NCBI RefSeq assembly: GCF_013403565.1
Contig: NZ_CP058627.1
Span: 1,426,001 to 1,490,000, forward strand
Source: Chitinibacter bivalviorum
Lineage (GTDB): Bacteria > Pseudomonadota > Gammaproteobacteria > Burkholderiales > Chitinibacteraceae
Reading direction: 5' to 3'
DNA: 64,000 bases
Position numbers and translations under genes: made by a program. A model generated the notes under the pieces. The model did not search any database, was not told the origin of the DNA, and worked only from the letters and a program-made list of their open reading frames with translations. Below, in pieces: positions 34,407 to 42,599 of this stretch. Position 1 is the stretch's first letter, and the number at the start of each line of letters is the position of its first letter.

Positions 34407-35159
34407 TCATTGAGCCGGTTTGACGCAGCGGAACCCCAGACTGCCGACACTATCCTGTCCATTTAACGCCGCCAGCAAGGCAATGCGCATCAACACGGCG
34501 TAGTTTTCCTTGTCACCTAAACTGAGCGACGCGGCGCCACAGGTTTCCAATATTTTCTGTTCACCCTGCGCACGGCTGTCGACGGTGACAAACAGACCAT
34601 TAAAATCATCGACCCATTCCCAGATCAGTTGGTGCAGATCGTAAACGCCGTAAATATTGGCCGGATGCAGCCCGACATCGGGCAAACGCTCGACGCTGGG
34701 TTTTTCGTACCAGCCCAGAATTTGCGCCCGCCAGGCCGGATCAATGCGCGCGTCTTTACGGTTGGCATCGGCCGCGGCGGCAAATTCCCATTGCGTCCAG
34801 CTTGGCAAACTTGCGCCTTCGCTGGCGCAATATGCACTGGCAGCAAACCAACTTACCTGCGTCACCGGTGCATTCGCGGCATGCGGCGCAAAATCAGTGG
34901 CACTGCGCCACTGATTGAGATAACTGGCGGTGGCATAGAGCGTGGGCGCTTTACCGCGCTGCCATGCGGGGTTTGTAACGACAAAGCGCAGAAACTCCGC
35001 ATTGGTGACCGGTTTACTGCGCATCTGGTATGCCGCGACAGGCACGGTCTCGCCATCCAGCGGCAAGGCCGTGCGCAGTGTGCCGCCTGCGATCGGGACG
35101 TAGTCGGCAGCGTGGAGACACCCTAGTACGAACGCGAAACAGACGGCTGCGGTTTTCAT
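34407..35159 (-). CDS. nirV: NirV-like protein (SUMF1/FGE-sulfatase domain)
   Basis: A secreted protein of 250 residues with signal peptide MKTAAVCFAFVLGCLHAA. It has the formylglycine-generating-enzyme fold: PVTNAEFLRFV, TQVSWFAASAYCASEGASLPSW, and the closing VGSLGFRCVK. NirV is a SUMF1-type protein encoded beside nirK in several denitrifiers; its function is unsettled. Its ATG overlaps the stop of the cytochrome gene as ATGA, so translation is coupled. The symbol is a context-based inference. Confidence 0.75.
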   Translation of the reverse strand: MKTAAVCFAFVLGCLHAADYVPIAGGTLRTALPLDGETVPVAAYQMRSKPVTNAEFLRFVVTNPAWQRGKAPTLYATASYLNQWRSATDFAPHAANAPVTQVSWFAASAYCASEGASLPSWTQWEFAAAADANRKDARIDPAWRAQILGWYEKPSVERLPDVGLHPANIYGVYDLHQLIWEWVDDFNGLFVTVDSRAQGEQKILETCGAASLSLGDKENYAVLMRIALLAALNGQDSVGSLGFRCVKPAQ

Positions 35160-35539
35160 TTTGCTGCCCGCAGTTTTTTCACTTGATCGACCTTGAACAT
35201 CGCCTTGCCGCCGTTGAGCGCGACGCTGACATAATTGAGCACATCGCTCATTTCTTGATCAGTGAGGGTTTGTGCCGGCATTGCCGAGTTAAATTTCTGG
35301 CCGTTCACCGTCACTTCGCCAGTCAAGCCATGATCAAGAATTTTGACCAAAGCGGCAGGCGTAGCTTTTTTAAAGTAATCCGATTGCTTGAGCGGTGGAA
35401 AAGCCCCCGGCAAGCCCGCACCGTCCGCCATATGGCACGATGCACAGACCTGTTGGAAAACCGCTTTGCCCGCATCCAGTTCTGCTGCTGAGGCCGTGCT
35501 AGCGATTAAGGCTAAAGCCAAACACATAGAGAAACGCAT
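35156..35539 (-). CDS. Class I c-type cytochrome
   Basis: A 127-residue periplasmic monohaem cytochrome. Signal peptide MRFSMCLALALIASTASAA, then the haem site CASCHMADGAG (near residue 32-36) and the distal Met in FNSAMPAQTL. It is directly downstream of nirK, so the likely role is electron donor to the nitrite reductase. GGAG precedes the ATG at 35539. Confidence 0.9.
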   Translation of the reverse strand: MRFSMCLALALIASTASAAELDAGKAVFQQVCASCHMADGAGLPGAFPPLKQSDYFKKATPAALVKILDHGLTGEVTVNGQKFNSAMPAQTLTDQEMSDVLNYVSVALNGGKAMFKVDQVKKLRAAK

Positions 35540-35555
35540 TTTCGTACTCCTCGAT

Positions 35556-35605
35556 GGGTATATGTCTGAAATCTATTTAATTAATGATCTTCAGCCATAT
35601 ACCTT
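35556..35605. repeat. 50-bp GGTATAT palindromic repeat, copy 4
   Basis: Starts GGGTATATGTCTGAA and ends TTCAGCCATATACCTT; exactly 50 bp. It lies between nirK (stop 35611) and the cytochrome gene. Confidence 0.7.
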
Positions 35606-35610
35606 TAATA

Positions 35611-36657
35611 TTAATGTTCAGCCTTAGCTGCCGCCGCTTTGCTGTAAATCTCTGGATGCTCTTCACCACTCACGCTCATAATACCGATCGCCCCTTTATG
35701 GAAAGCGCGGCTGAGCGCATGATCAACCAGCGTCAGATTGCCCGGCACCTTGGGCACAAACTCGACGATGGTCGAGCCGCCCGGAGGCACGGTCGTGGTT
35801 TGCACCTGTTCTTGGTATTTCAGGCCACCCTCGGTGTAAACCTTGTCAAAAATCGCACCGATGACGTGGAAATTGGAAGCGACGTTCGGCCCGCCGGAGC
35901 CAAAATACAAACGCACTTTGTCGCCCACATTGGCGGTCAGCGCGTTTTTGCCGGTCAGCGAATTGCTCGCGCCGTTAAATAAGATGTAGCTGGCGTTTTC
36001 GTCGATTGAGCGTTGCATATCAAACGGTTGCAGCCCGCCCGCACCAAACGCGCCCGGTGTATAAAAATCGCCCTGCATCACGTAATACTCTTTATCAACC
36101 GGCGCCATGCCCGCTTCGGGCTCAACCAGAATCATGCCGTACATGCCGTTGGCGATATGCATCGCGACGGGTGCGGTCGCACAGTGATACACATACAGAC
36201 CCGGGTTCAGGGCTTTGAAGGTAAACGTTGCATCTTTGCCCGGCGCAATCAGCGTTTGTGGTGCGCCGCCACCGGGGCCAGAAACCGCGTGCAGATCGAT
36301 GTTATGCGGCACTTTGCTGGTCGGCAGATTTTTCAGATGCAGCTCAACCGTATCGCCCTGACGCACCCGGATCATTTTGCCCGGCACCGTGCCACCAAAA
36401 GTCCAGAACATGTATTTCGTGCCCGGCGTGATTTCGCGAATCACTTCTTCGGTGGTCAGATTAACGATGACTTTGGCCGGTGTTTTGCGCACAATCGGCG
36501 CTGGCACCATGGGTGGCGCGGTCAATTCGGCCGTTTCGACTGGCAAATCTGCGGCGGCATCCGCCCAGGCCCCCATCGCCCCCAAACTGCCCATGGCCAC
36601 CAGCAAGGTGGTCATCACCGCACGGTGTAATCGCGGTTGAAACTGTAATTTCGACAT
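35611..36657 (-). CDS. nirK: Copper-containing nitrite reductase
   Basis: Periplasmic enzyme reducing nitrite to nitric oxide in denitrification. 348 residues from ATG 36657 ([12 protein letters not shown]), which has AGGAGATG in front; the frame opens at 36678. Two cupredoxin domains: [13 protein letters not shown] and [20 protein letters not shown] carry the type-1 ligands (His, Cys, His, Met), [11 protein letters not shown] and [14 protein letters not shown] the type-2/active-site histidines. The signal sequence has [18 protein letters not shown] perfect FNR box between two TAATA-type sites controls it. NO produced here is handled by norB nearby. Confidence 0.95.
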   Translation of the reverse strand: MSKLQFQPRLHRAVMTTLLVAMGSLGAMGAWADAAADLPVETAELTAPPMVPAPIVRKTPAKVIVNLTTEEVIREITPGTKYMFWTFGGTVPGKMIRVRQGDTVELHLKNLPTSKVPHNIDLHAVSGPGGGAPQTLIAPGKDATFTFKALNPGLYVYHCATAPVAMHIANGMYGMILVEPEAGMAPVDKEYYVMQGDFYTPGAFGAGGLQPFDMQRSIDENASYILFNGASNSLTGKNALTANVGDKVRLYFGSGGPNVASNFHVIGAIFDKVYTEGGLKYQEQVQTTTVPPGGSTIVEFVPKVPGNLTLVDHALSRAFHKGAIGIMSVSGEEHPEIYSKAAAAKAEH

Positions 36658-36702
36658 CACATCATCTCCTGTTAACACGCTTGTGTGATGTTATGTTGTA
36701 AC

Positions 36703-36718
36703 TAATATACATATTAAA
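36703..36718 (-). promoter_or_regulatory. NsrR-like site 1 upstream of nirK
   Basis: TAATATACATATTAAA, a TAATA...ATATTA palindrome. The same motif recurs before norB and nsrR, so it is a plausible NsrR target (inference). Confidence 0.5.
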
Positions 36719-36720
36719 TA

Positions 36721-36734
36721 TTGATCAAAATCAA
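36721..36734 (-). promoter_or_regulatory. FNR/ANR box upstream of nirK
   Basis: TTGATCAAAATCAA, a perfect match to TTGATnnnnATCAA, about 70 bp before the nirK ATG. It indicates anaerobic activation by an FNR-type regulator. Confidence 0.8.
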
Positions 36735-36742
36735 CATGTATT

Positions 36743-36759
36743 TAATATACACATTAAAG
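36743..36759 (-). promoter_or_regulatory. NsrR-like site 2 upstream of nirK
   Basis: TAATATACACATTAAAG, similar to site 1, on the far side of the FNR box. Confidence 0.4.
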
Positions 36760-36798
36760 TTACCGCTCCTACAACATCCACGCTCCAGCCCAATAAAA

Positions 36799-36825
36799 AC
36801 GGCGCTAAAAGCGCCGTGATGGTTT
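36799..36825 (-). terminator. Terminator of the upstream DUF2249 gene
   Basis: ACGGCGC (36799-36805) and GCGCCGT (36811-36817); on the minus strand followed by TTTTTATT. It separates the 36860 gene from the nirK promoter. Confidence 0.8.
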
Positions 36826-36859
36826 GAAATCATTGATGTTTTTTTACGTCAACAGCGCT

Positions 36860-37189
36860 TTATTGCCCGCTGCAACCACAACCGCCACTACCGCAACCTT
36901 CACTGGCCGCAGTCTCGGCCACTTTCAGCGGCACAATCGCAAAATCAATGACGACGGCTTCATGATCACGTTGCACATAGCGCGCAACAACTTGCCCTTG
37001 ATAGCGTTGCTCGATCTGCGCCAGCAGCGGCAATGGATCATGATCGTTCACAAAACGCATCGTTTCGCCCTCAGACAGCGATTCGAGCGCGCCGAAAATT
37101 GCCGCATGCCGAAAACGTTTGGCAACGCCGCGCGCATCAAAACCATACACGCCATCCAGAGTTAAATGAGAACTTGCACAAGAAGACAT
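36860..37189 (-). CDS. DUF2249 protein with Gly/Cys tail
   Basis: A 109-residue protein. The DUF2249-like core includes ALESLSEGETMRFVNDHDPLPLLAQIEQRY, then YVQRDHEAVVIDF. The C-terminus is Cys/Gly-rich (SEGCGSGGCGCSGQ), perhaps a metal site. AAAGGAAT precedes the ATG. It is between norB (70 bp upstream) and the nirK promoter, with its own terminator, so it is probably transcribed with norB. One of three DUF2249 proteins in the cluster. Confidence 0.82.
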   Translation of the reverse strand: MSSCASSHLTLDGVYGFDARGVAKRFRHAAIFGALESLSEGETMRFVNDHDPLPLLAQIEQRYQGQVVARYVQRDHEAVVIDFAIVPLKVAETAASEGCGSGGCGCSGQ

Positions 37190-37208
37190 CTTAAATTCCT
37201 TTGTTAAC

Positions 37209-37258
37209 AGGTATATGGCCAGGCACTATATTTTGCATAGCGTCTGACCACATACCTA
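37209..37258. repeat. 50-bp GGTATAT palindromic repeat, copy 5
   Basis: Starts AGGTATATGGCC and ends CCACATACCTA; exactly 50 bp. It lies between norB (stop 37268) and the DUF2249 gene. Confidence 0.7.
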
Positions 37259-37267
37259 ATACACACA

Positions 37268-39544
37268 TCAAGCTTTATTTTTTGCCAATTGGCCATCAAG
37301 CACTGGCACGGTTTTAGCTTTACCAAGCAGGCGCAGCGCAAACACTGCCAGATACAACACACCCGCCGCAAACACGATGTCACCCGGAACGCGCAGCCAC
37401 ACCAGCGTTTCCATCACGGATGAGTGAATGATTTCAGCCGAGCGTGCATACCACAGACCATGCTCAACACTCGCCGCAGCCTGGTAAATACCAGCAGGCA
37501 GCAAGGACATGAACACCATCATGAAGAGACCAATATTCATGCTCCAGAATGCCGGTTTCAGCAGGCCATCATTCCATTTCGCTGCAGGTGCAAGACCACG
37601 CAGGCAGAACAGCATCAGACCAATCCCCAGCATGCCGTACACCCCGAACAGCGCAGCGTGACCATGCGCAGCGGTCATATTCAGACCTTGCACGTAGTAC
37701 AGCGCAATCGGTGGATTAATTGCAAAACCGAGCAGACCAGCACCGACGGTGTTCCAGAAACCTACCGCGACAAAGCACATAATCGACCAGCGATATTTTG
37801 CAACCCACGGTGCAGCTTGTGTGTGGCGATAAGTGTGATACGCCTCAGCAGCAATCAGCGCCAGCGGCACGACTTCGAGTGCCGAGAACATCGCGCCAAC
37901 GGCAATGACCGAAGTCGGTGAACCGGTGAAATACAGGTGATGCAAAGTACCCAGAATGCCGCCGAACAAAAAGACGATGGTTTCCAGCACAATCGCACGA
38001 TTCGCAGAAGCAGTCCGGATCAGACCCAGACGGCTGAGCAGCAAGGCGATCACTGCGGTGGCGAATACTTCAAAGAAGCCTTCCACCCACAGGTGAACCA
38101 ACCACCAACGCCAGTATTCGATCATCGCGTAGTGGGTTTTTTGGCCCCAAACCAGCGACGAGGCGTAGAACAGACCAATACAGACCGCAGAAATAAACAC
38201 CATCGCGATCAGGCCCTGGCTCTCGGACGGTTTACGCAGCGCAGGCCACAGACCACGGCCGAGCAAGGTTGCCCAGATCAGCAGGCCAATAAACAGTAGA
38301 ATCTGCCACACGCGACCCATACTGGTGTATTCCAGCCCCTGATTACCGAGCCAGAAGCTGTAATTGGTCCCCAGGCGTTGCATCGTGCCGATCCAACCCG
38401 TAGCAATCGAGCCAACGACAATCAGGAGCAAGGCATAAAACAGCGCATCGGTGCCCAGCTTTTGAAACTTCGGCTCTTTACCACCGAGCACCGGCGAGAG
38501 GAACAGACCCGTCGCCAACCATGCTGTTGCAATCCACAGCACGCCCAACTGAGTATGAATCGTGCGGCTAACGGTAAATGGCAAGGCTTCAGCCAGCGGA
38601 ATCCCAAAGAAACTGCCGCCTTCCACCTGATAATGCGCCGAGATAATCCCCATGCCGACTTGTGCCAGCAGCAAGCCGATTACGACATAGAAATACTTGA
38701 ACGTGGCCTTCATCGATGGCGTCAATTGCAGCGCAATCAACGGGTCTTTATCCGGGCAAACGGCAGGCTCTTCTTCCCGCTGCATATTGTGAAACAGCAC
38801 CATCGCCGCAATGCCGCCGATCAGCAAAATAATGCTGGCGATCGACCACAAGCTCGTTCCCGTCGTTGGCGTATTTTCAATCAAGGGTTCGTGCGGCCAG
38901 TTGCTGGTGTACGACAGATGATGCTCACCCGGACGATTGGTGCCCGCTGCCCACGCTGACCAGAAGAAGAACGCTGGCAGCGCTTTCAAATCGTCAGCAT
39001 CTTTGATTGAGCCAGAGATCATTGCATACTGGGTACGCAATTTATCCTGCGCCGGATCGGTGCCAAACAGGCTTTCATAATGCTGCGCGACTTGTTGCAT
39101 CGCCAGCGCGCGATCAGCCTGAATCGTCACCGTATCTTTGGCGGCGTCGTAGGTGTTGGTACGCATTACCGACACCACGCGCACATCGATCGGCGCCTGC
39201 TCTTCCCGATTCAGTTGTTCATAATTTTTATGATATTGCTGTTGCGCCCAGATATTACGTAGCGCGAGTACTTCGCGATGCAGCCAGTCGGCTGACCAAT
39301 CCGGCGCCACATAGCTGCCATGCCCCCAGACTGAACCCATTTGCTGGCCGCCTGCAGACAGCCAGGCTTCCTGACCGCGCTGAATTTGCTCGGCGGTATA
39401 CAGCACTTTGCCATTGCTGTTGACGATTTGCTGCGGAATCGGTGGTTTGTCGAGATAGATTTCCCTGCCTATCCAGCCTAAGGCGGCAAAAGACAGGAAA
39501 AACACAATCGCAAGCCAGCGCCAAAGCGTGCGCGTTTTTTGCAT
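37268..39544 (-). CDS. norB: Quinol-dependent nitric oxide reductase (qNOR)
   Basis: Integral-membrane enzyme of 758 residues that reduces two NO to N2O with electrons from quinol. The N-terminal span and periplasmic extension replace NorC, giving the single-subunit qNOR/NorZ type of Neisseria. Haem and FeB ligand motifs are visible: RTIHTQLGVLWIA, HLWVEGFFEVFATA (His and Glu), HHLYFTGSP and AAHGHAALFGVYG. GGAGA precedes the ATG. It is flanked by an NsrR-like site upstream and by DUF2249 and nirK genes downstream. It detoxifies NO made by NirK. Confidence 0.96.
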   Translation of the reverse strand: MQKTRTLWRWLAIVFFLSFAALGWIGREIYLDKPPIPQQIVNSNGKVLYTAEQIQRGQEAWLSAGGQQMGSVWGHGSYVAPDWSADWLHREVLALRNIWAQQQYHKNYEQLNREEQAPIDVRVVSVMRTNTYDAAKDTVTIQADRALAMQQVAQHYESLFGTDPAQDKLRTQYAMISGSIKDADDLKALPAFFFWSAWAAGTNRPGEHHLSYTSNWPHEPLIENTPTTGTSLWSIASIILLIGGIAAMVLFHNMQREEEPAVCPDKDPLIALQLTPSMKATFKYFYVVIGLLLAQVGMGIISAHYQVEGGSFFGIPLAEALPFTVSRTIHTQLGVLWIATAWLATGLFLSPVLGGKEPKFQKLGTDALFYALLLIVVGSIATGWIGTMQRLGTNYSFWLGNQGLEYTSMGRVWQILLFIGLLIWATLLGRGLWPALRKPSESQGLIAMVFISAVCIGLFYASSLVWGQKTHYAMIEYWRWWLVHLWVEGFFEVFATAVIALLLSRLGLIRTASANRAIVLETIVFLFGGILGTLHHLYFTGSPTSVIAVGAMFSALEVVPLALIAAEAYHTYRHTQAAPWVAKYRWSIMCFVAVGFWNTVGAGLLGFAINPPIALYYVQGLNMTAAHGHAALFGVYGMLGIGLMLFCLRGLAPAAKWNDGLLKPAFWSMNIGLFMMVFMSLLPAGIYQAAASVEHGLWYARSAEIIHSSVMETLVWLRVPGDIVFAAGVLYLAVFALRLLGKAKTVPVLDGQLAKNKA

Positions 39545-39624
39545 GATAGTTCTCCGTTGAGGGTGAAATGGGATGTCAAGTCCAATAAGTTACATATTAC
39601 ATGCAACTTTTATGAATATGCAAA

Positions 39625-39642
39625 TTATATACATATTAAAGG
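39625..39642 (-). promoter_or_regulatory. NsrR-like site upstream of norB
   Basis: TTATATACATATTAAAGG, part of a wider AATATG...CATATT palindrome (39615-39637). It shares the core of the nirK sites. Confidence 0.5.
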
Positions 39643-39707
39643 CTAATTATTGCGCACAACATCGGTAACGGAGTTCATAGGCCAAGGAAAATATGATCAA
39701 AAAAAGT

Positions 39708-39757
39708 AGGTATATCTCTAAAGCTATTTTAAATAGGAATCTATAGAGACATACCTA
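39708..39757. repeat. 50-bp GGTATAT palindromic repeat, copy 6
   Basis: Starts AGGTATATCTCTA and ends TAGAGACATACCTA; exactly 50 bp and the most symmetric copy. It is 24 bp past the nsrR stop. Confidence 0.75.
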
Positions 39758-39780
39758 ATGGTGTATTTTGGAGAAGAATG

Positions 39781-40239
39781 TCAGGGACGAAAACCCGTAG
39801 GGTGAAGTTCGATGGCAAAGACCGCCCCCAACTCGACCGGATTACTGATCAGATCAGCCAGCGTGTAACGATCGAGCACAGCATATAGCGCCTGCAGCGC
39901 TTCATTTAGGATGAATTTGAGTCGACAGACGCTGGCGATATTGCAGCTATTGTTTTCACGGTCAAAACACTCGACCATTGGGCTGTCTTCTTCGCTCAGT
40001 CGTACCAAAGCACCAATATTGATCGCCGATGGTGGGCGCGATAAGAGCATGCCACCACCCTTACCACGCATCGTGTCGATAAAGCCTTGTCGCGACAGAA
40101 AATTAACGACCTTCATCAAATGATTATCCGAAATGCCGTACGCTTGGGCGATTTCGCTGCGCGTCACCACTCCGCCATCTTTCATTGCCACATAAATCAG
40201 TGTACGCAAACAGTAATCGGTAAAGACATTCAGGCGCAT
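39781..40239 (-). CDS. nsrR: Rrf2-family nitric-oxide-sensing repressor NsrR
   Basis: A 152-residue winged-helix repressor holding an Fe-S cluster that NO destroys. Start MRLNVFTDYCLRTLIYVAM is typical. The recognition region is RSEIAQAYGISDNHLMKVVNFLSRQG. The cluster cysteines are in CFDRENNSCNIASVCRL (three Cys). It is upstream of norB on the same strand with 236 bp between, and near the TAATA-type sites, so it is the probable local regulator, also of itself. Confidence 0.93.
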   Translation of the reverse strand: MRLNVFTDYCLRTLIYVAMKDGGVVTRSEIAQAYGISDNHLMKVVNFLSRQGFIDTMRGKGGGMLLSRPPSAINIGALVRLSEEDSPMVECFDRENNSCNIASVCRLKFILNEALQALYAVLDRYTLADLISNPVELGAVFAIELHPTGFRP

Positions 40240-40270
40240 ATACTGGTATCCTTTTCATAACACGCATTTT

Positions 40271-40282
40271 TAATACATATTA
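40271..40282 (-). promoter_or_regulatory. NsrR-like site upstream of nsrR
   Basis: TAATACATATTA palindrome about 30 bp before the nsrR ATG, suggesting autoregulation. Confidence 0.45.
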
Positions 40283-40417
40283 CCTCAGAATGGGTAGTGT
40301 GCAATGGGAGTTTGTACTGATGTTGCCTCTACCTCTAAAGAAAATGCCTGACTGATATCAAATCAGCATAACGAAAAGCTGCATAGGCTGTTGGAATTAT
40401 CTAAAGGAGTACCAGCG

Positions 40418-40831
40418 ATGAGCATCACCACCGCATTACAACAACAGCATCGCCAGTGCGATGAATTTCTGGCGCAAGCTGAAAGTGCGGCCCGTGCTGC
40501 ACAATGGGGTGATTGTGTGACAGCGACGCAAGTGTTTTGCCAAATGACCGAGGCGCATTTTGCGCTGGAGGAAGAATCGCTGTTTCCTGCTTTCGAGCAG
40601 GCCACCGGCATGAGTGGTGGGCCAACGCAGGTGATGCGCGGCGAACATGCGCAGGCCCGCGATCTGATGCAGGGCTTGCAAGATGCGGCGCAAAACTGGG
40701 ATGCCGATGATTTCATCGGCTGCGCCGAAACCTTGTTGATTCTGCTCCAACAACACAATATGAAAGAGGAAAATATCCTCTATCCGATGTGTGATCGCAG
40801 CATCCCCGAATTTGCCGAGCGGATTGCGTAA
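40418..40831 (+). CDS. Hemerythrin-like protein
   Basis: A 137-residue four-helix protein (ATG 40418, AAAGGAG upstream; the frame opens at 40391). Candidate di-iron ligands are in QQQHRQCDEF, AHFALEEE, GEHAQARD and QQHNMKEENILYP. Hemerythrin-like proteins in denitrifiers bind NO or repair Fe-S centres, as in the YtfE/DnrN group. It is divergent from nsrR and followed by a DUF2249 gene (3 bp gap) and a membrane protein gene, which form one operon. Confidence 0.87.
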   Translation: MSITTALQQQHRQCDEFLAQAESAARAAQWGDCVTATQVFCQMTEAHFALEEESLFPAFEQATGMSGGPTQVMRGEHAQARDLMQGLQDAAQNWDADDFIGCAETLLILLQQHNMKEENILYPMCDRSIPEFAERIA

Positions 40832-40834
40832 GCC

Positions 40835-41053
40835 ATGGCCAATCTCAAGCTGGACTTACGCGGCCTTGCGCCACCCGAACCGATAGAGCGGATTTTGCAT
40901 TGGCTCGACGCAGCCATCGCGGGCGAAACCCTCCTTGCGCATCTGCCCCACACCCCTTACCCGCTGTACGATCATTTACGCATGCGTCCCTGCCACTGGG
41001 ACTGTGCTGCGCATGCCGATGGTTCGGCGATACTGACCCTGCATCGAGACTGA
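40835..41053 (+). CDS. Small DUF2249 protein
   Basis: A 72-residue protein with a DUF2249-like core: LDLRGLAPPEPIERILHWLD, then HTPYPLYDHL and the C-terminal strand GSAILTLHRD. No Cys-rich tail, unlike its two paralogues in the cluster. It starts 3 bp after the hemerythrin-like gene and ends 3 bp before the next ATG, so the three genes are one operon. Confidence 0.82.
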   Translation: MANLKLDLRGLAPPEPIERILHWLDAAIAGETLLAHLPHTPYPLYDHLRMRPCHWDCAAHADGSAILTLHRD

Positions 41054-41056
41054 ACG

Positions 41057-42283
41057 ATGTTCCAGCCTGAATTTAGCTTGCCCGTCGCACTACCGCTGCG
41101 TTTTTTTCGTACCGCGCCAATCTGGCTGGCGCTGGTGGCACTACTGGCTTTCGGTCTGGATGAGAGCGACTGGCAGCAGCGGTTTTCACCCGCCATGTTG
41201 GCATTAACCCACCTGCTGATGCTGGGCTTTGTGGGCAATATCATGATCGGCGCGCTACTACAGGTCAGCGCCGTGCTGGCCGGGGTAAAGGCGACAAATC
41301 CGGTTTTCTGGGGGCAGTTATTGTGGCTAGCCTTGCAAGGTGGAGCCGCACTGCTAGCAGCCGGTTTGTGGCATATGCAGCCGATCTGGCTACAGGCCGC
41401 GGCAGTGATCTTATTCACCAGCCTGGGTGGCTTGGCGCTGTGGCTGCTGATCGCGCTATGGCGCAGTGGCGTTGCGACACCCTTGCGCTGGGCGATTGTG
41501 GGTTTGGGCTTGACCGCACTCAGCGGCGTACTGTTAGTTAGCTTGCTCAGTACGGGCTGGCCCGCTATCGCGCTCAATGATTTGTTGCGCGCGCATATAG
41601 CGTTAGGCAGCATCGCCTGGGTTGTCGGGCTGATTATCGCTGTCGCCTTTACCGTCGTACCGATGTTTCTGGTCGCGCCAGCGTGGCCAAGTCGTTTAAA
41701 TTGCTATTTATCGCTGGCCTTGCTGGCGACAGTATTGGCGGCTGCGCTTGATGCCCGCTTGCTGATGCTACTGGCACTTCCCGTACTAAGTTGGTTGCTG
41801 GCGCTACTGAAACTGCTTCGACACAGCCAGCGCCGCGCCGATCCTGCGCGCTATTTATGGGGCTGGGGCGGTTTCAACCTATTACTAGTGACGGTACTAA
41901 TCCCATGGATGGATCAATGGTCCTCGCTCTTGAGCACGCCATCACAAGCGCCCATTATGCTCGCTGCTTATTTTCTGTTCGCGGGCGTCCTCCCGATTAT
42001 CACCGCCATGCTGGCCAAAATTATACCCTTTCTGCTCTGGATGGATTTCAGACTGAAAATCAAAAGCGGTGGTGGCTTGCGGCATATGGGGCAACTCTTT
42101 CCCGAACGCTGGCTAAAAAAGCTGGCCTATCTATGCTTCAGCATGGGTATATCTTTCTTCCCTTTGTATTTATTAGCCTTTAAGTCAATACCTATCATTT
42201 TAATAATTTATGCAGTTGCCTTAAGCTATTGCATAGAATCAGCCTTGAGCATTCAGAATAAAGCTAAGATCCTTCAGTCTTAG
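41057..42283 (+). CDS. Polytopic membrane protein, haem-copper oxidase/NnrS-like
   Basis: A 408-residue protein with about eleven or twelve hydrophobic spans. Histidines in predicted spans (LTHLLMLGFVGN, LLRAHIALGSIAWV) resemble haem-ligand positions of haem-copper oxidase subunit I or NnrS-type proteins, which occur in NO-response loci. This is a resemblance, not an assignment. It is in the operon with the hemerythrin-like and DUF2249 genes. The last part of the coding region (42145-42194) is a copy of the 50-bp repeat, so about 16 residues of its C-terminal end come from a repeat. Confidence 0.75.
   Translation: MFQPEFSLPVALPLRFFRTAPIWLALVALLAFGLDESDWQQRFSPAMLALTHLLMLGFVGNIMIGALLQVSAVLAGVKATNPVFWGQLLWLALQGGAALLAAGLWHMQPIWLQAAAVILFTSLGGLALWLLIALWRSGVATPLRWAIVGLGLTALSGVLLVSLLSTGWPAIALNDLLRAHIALGSIAWVVGLIIAVAFTVVPMFLVAPAWPSRLNCYLSLALLATVLAAALDARLLMLLALPVLSWLLALLKLLRHSQRRADPARYLWGWGGFNLLLVTVLIPWMDQWSSLLSTPSQAPIMLAAYFLFAGVLPIITAMLAKIIPFLLWMDFRLKIKSGGGLRHMGQLFPERWLKKLAYLCFSMGISFFPLYLLAFKSIPIILIIYAVALSYCIESALSIQNKAKILQS
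42145..42194. repeat. 50-bp GGTATAT palindromic repeat, copy 7, inside a gene
   Basis: Starts GGGTATATCTTT and ends GTCAATACCTA; exactly 50 bp, within the 3' end of the NnrS-like gene. The weakest symmetry of the seven. Confidence 0.5.
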
Positions 42284-42392
42284 CGCAAATTCTCAGTAGG
42301 GTCTAAATTATTTAGTAGAGGTAGGGAGGTTCAGTTGGAGCACATCAGTGACAGCTAAGGCCGAGTAGCTCAGCTGAAAAACTAAAATAATG

Positions 42393-42424
42393 AAGGCCGC
42401 AACAAGCTGGTTAGCGGCCTTTCG
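42393..42424 (+). terminator. GGCCGC terminator, repeat A
   Basis: AAGGCCGC ... GCGGCCTTTCG. The same design recurs at 45143, 61774 and 62984. Confidence 0.7.
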
Positions 42425-42495
42425 TTTCTCATGCTTTGGCATCGACAGATCGGCCTAAGCGGTCACCGATGTGCTTCTACAACCACATCAATCAT

Positions 42496-42565
42496 CTTAC
42501 TTTTGCGTCAGAATCTGAGTGGGCAGACAATGAGCTGTCAGGTGACGGTAGTCGGCCAGAAGCGG
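42496..42565 (+). repeat. 70-bp inverted repeat, left copy
   Basis: CTTACTTTTGCGTCAG and AATGAGCTGTCAGGTGACGG blocks. The reverse complement at 44320-44389 has the same 16-bp outer part and nearly the same 37-bp inner part. The two enclose a 1.9-kb unit with three genes. Confidence 0.85.
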
Positions 42566-42599
42566 TCATCCCCTAATATCTCATTTACAAAACGTGTAT

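Larger units (their letters stand above)
42284..42593. other. Intergenic region with terminator and dispersed repeat (A)
   Basis: 310 bp. It holds a terminator, AAGGCCGC/GCGGCCTTT (42393-42422), a TCGGCCTAAGCGG palindrome, and a block (42496-42565) found inverted at 44320-44389. No gene seen. Confidence 0.7.

Noticed and set aside
37424..39423. Plus-strand ORFs opposite norB
   Set aside because: Antisense shadows of a well-conserved gene, with His/Arg/Gln-rich products.
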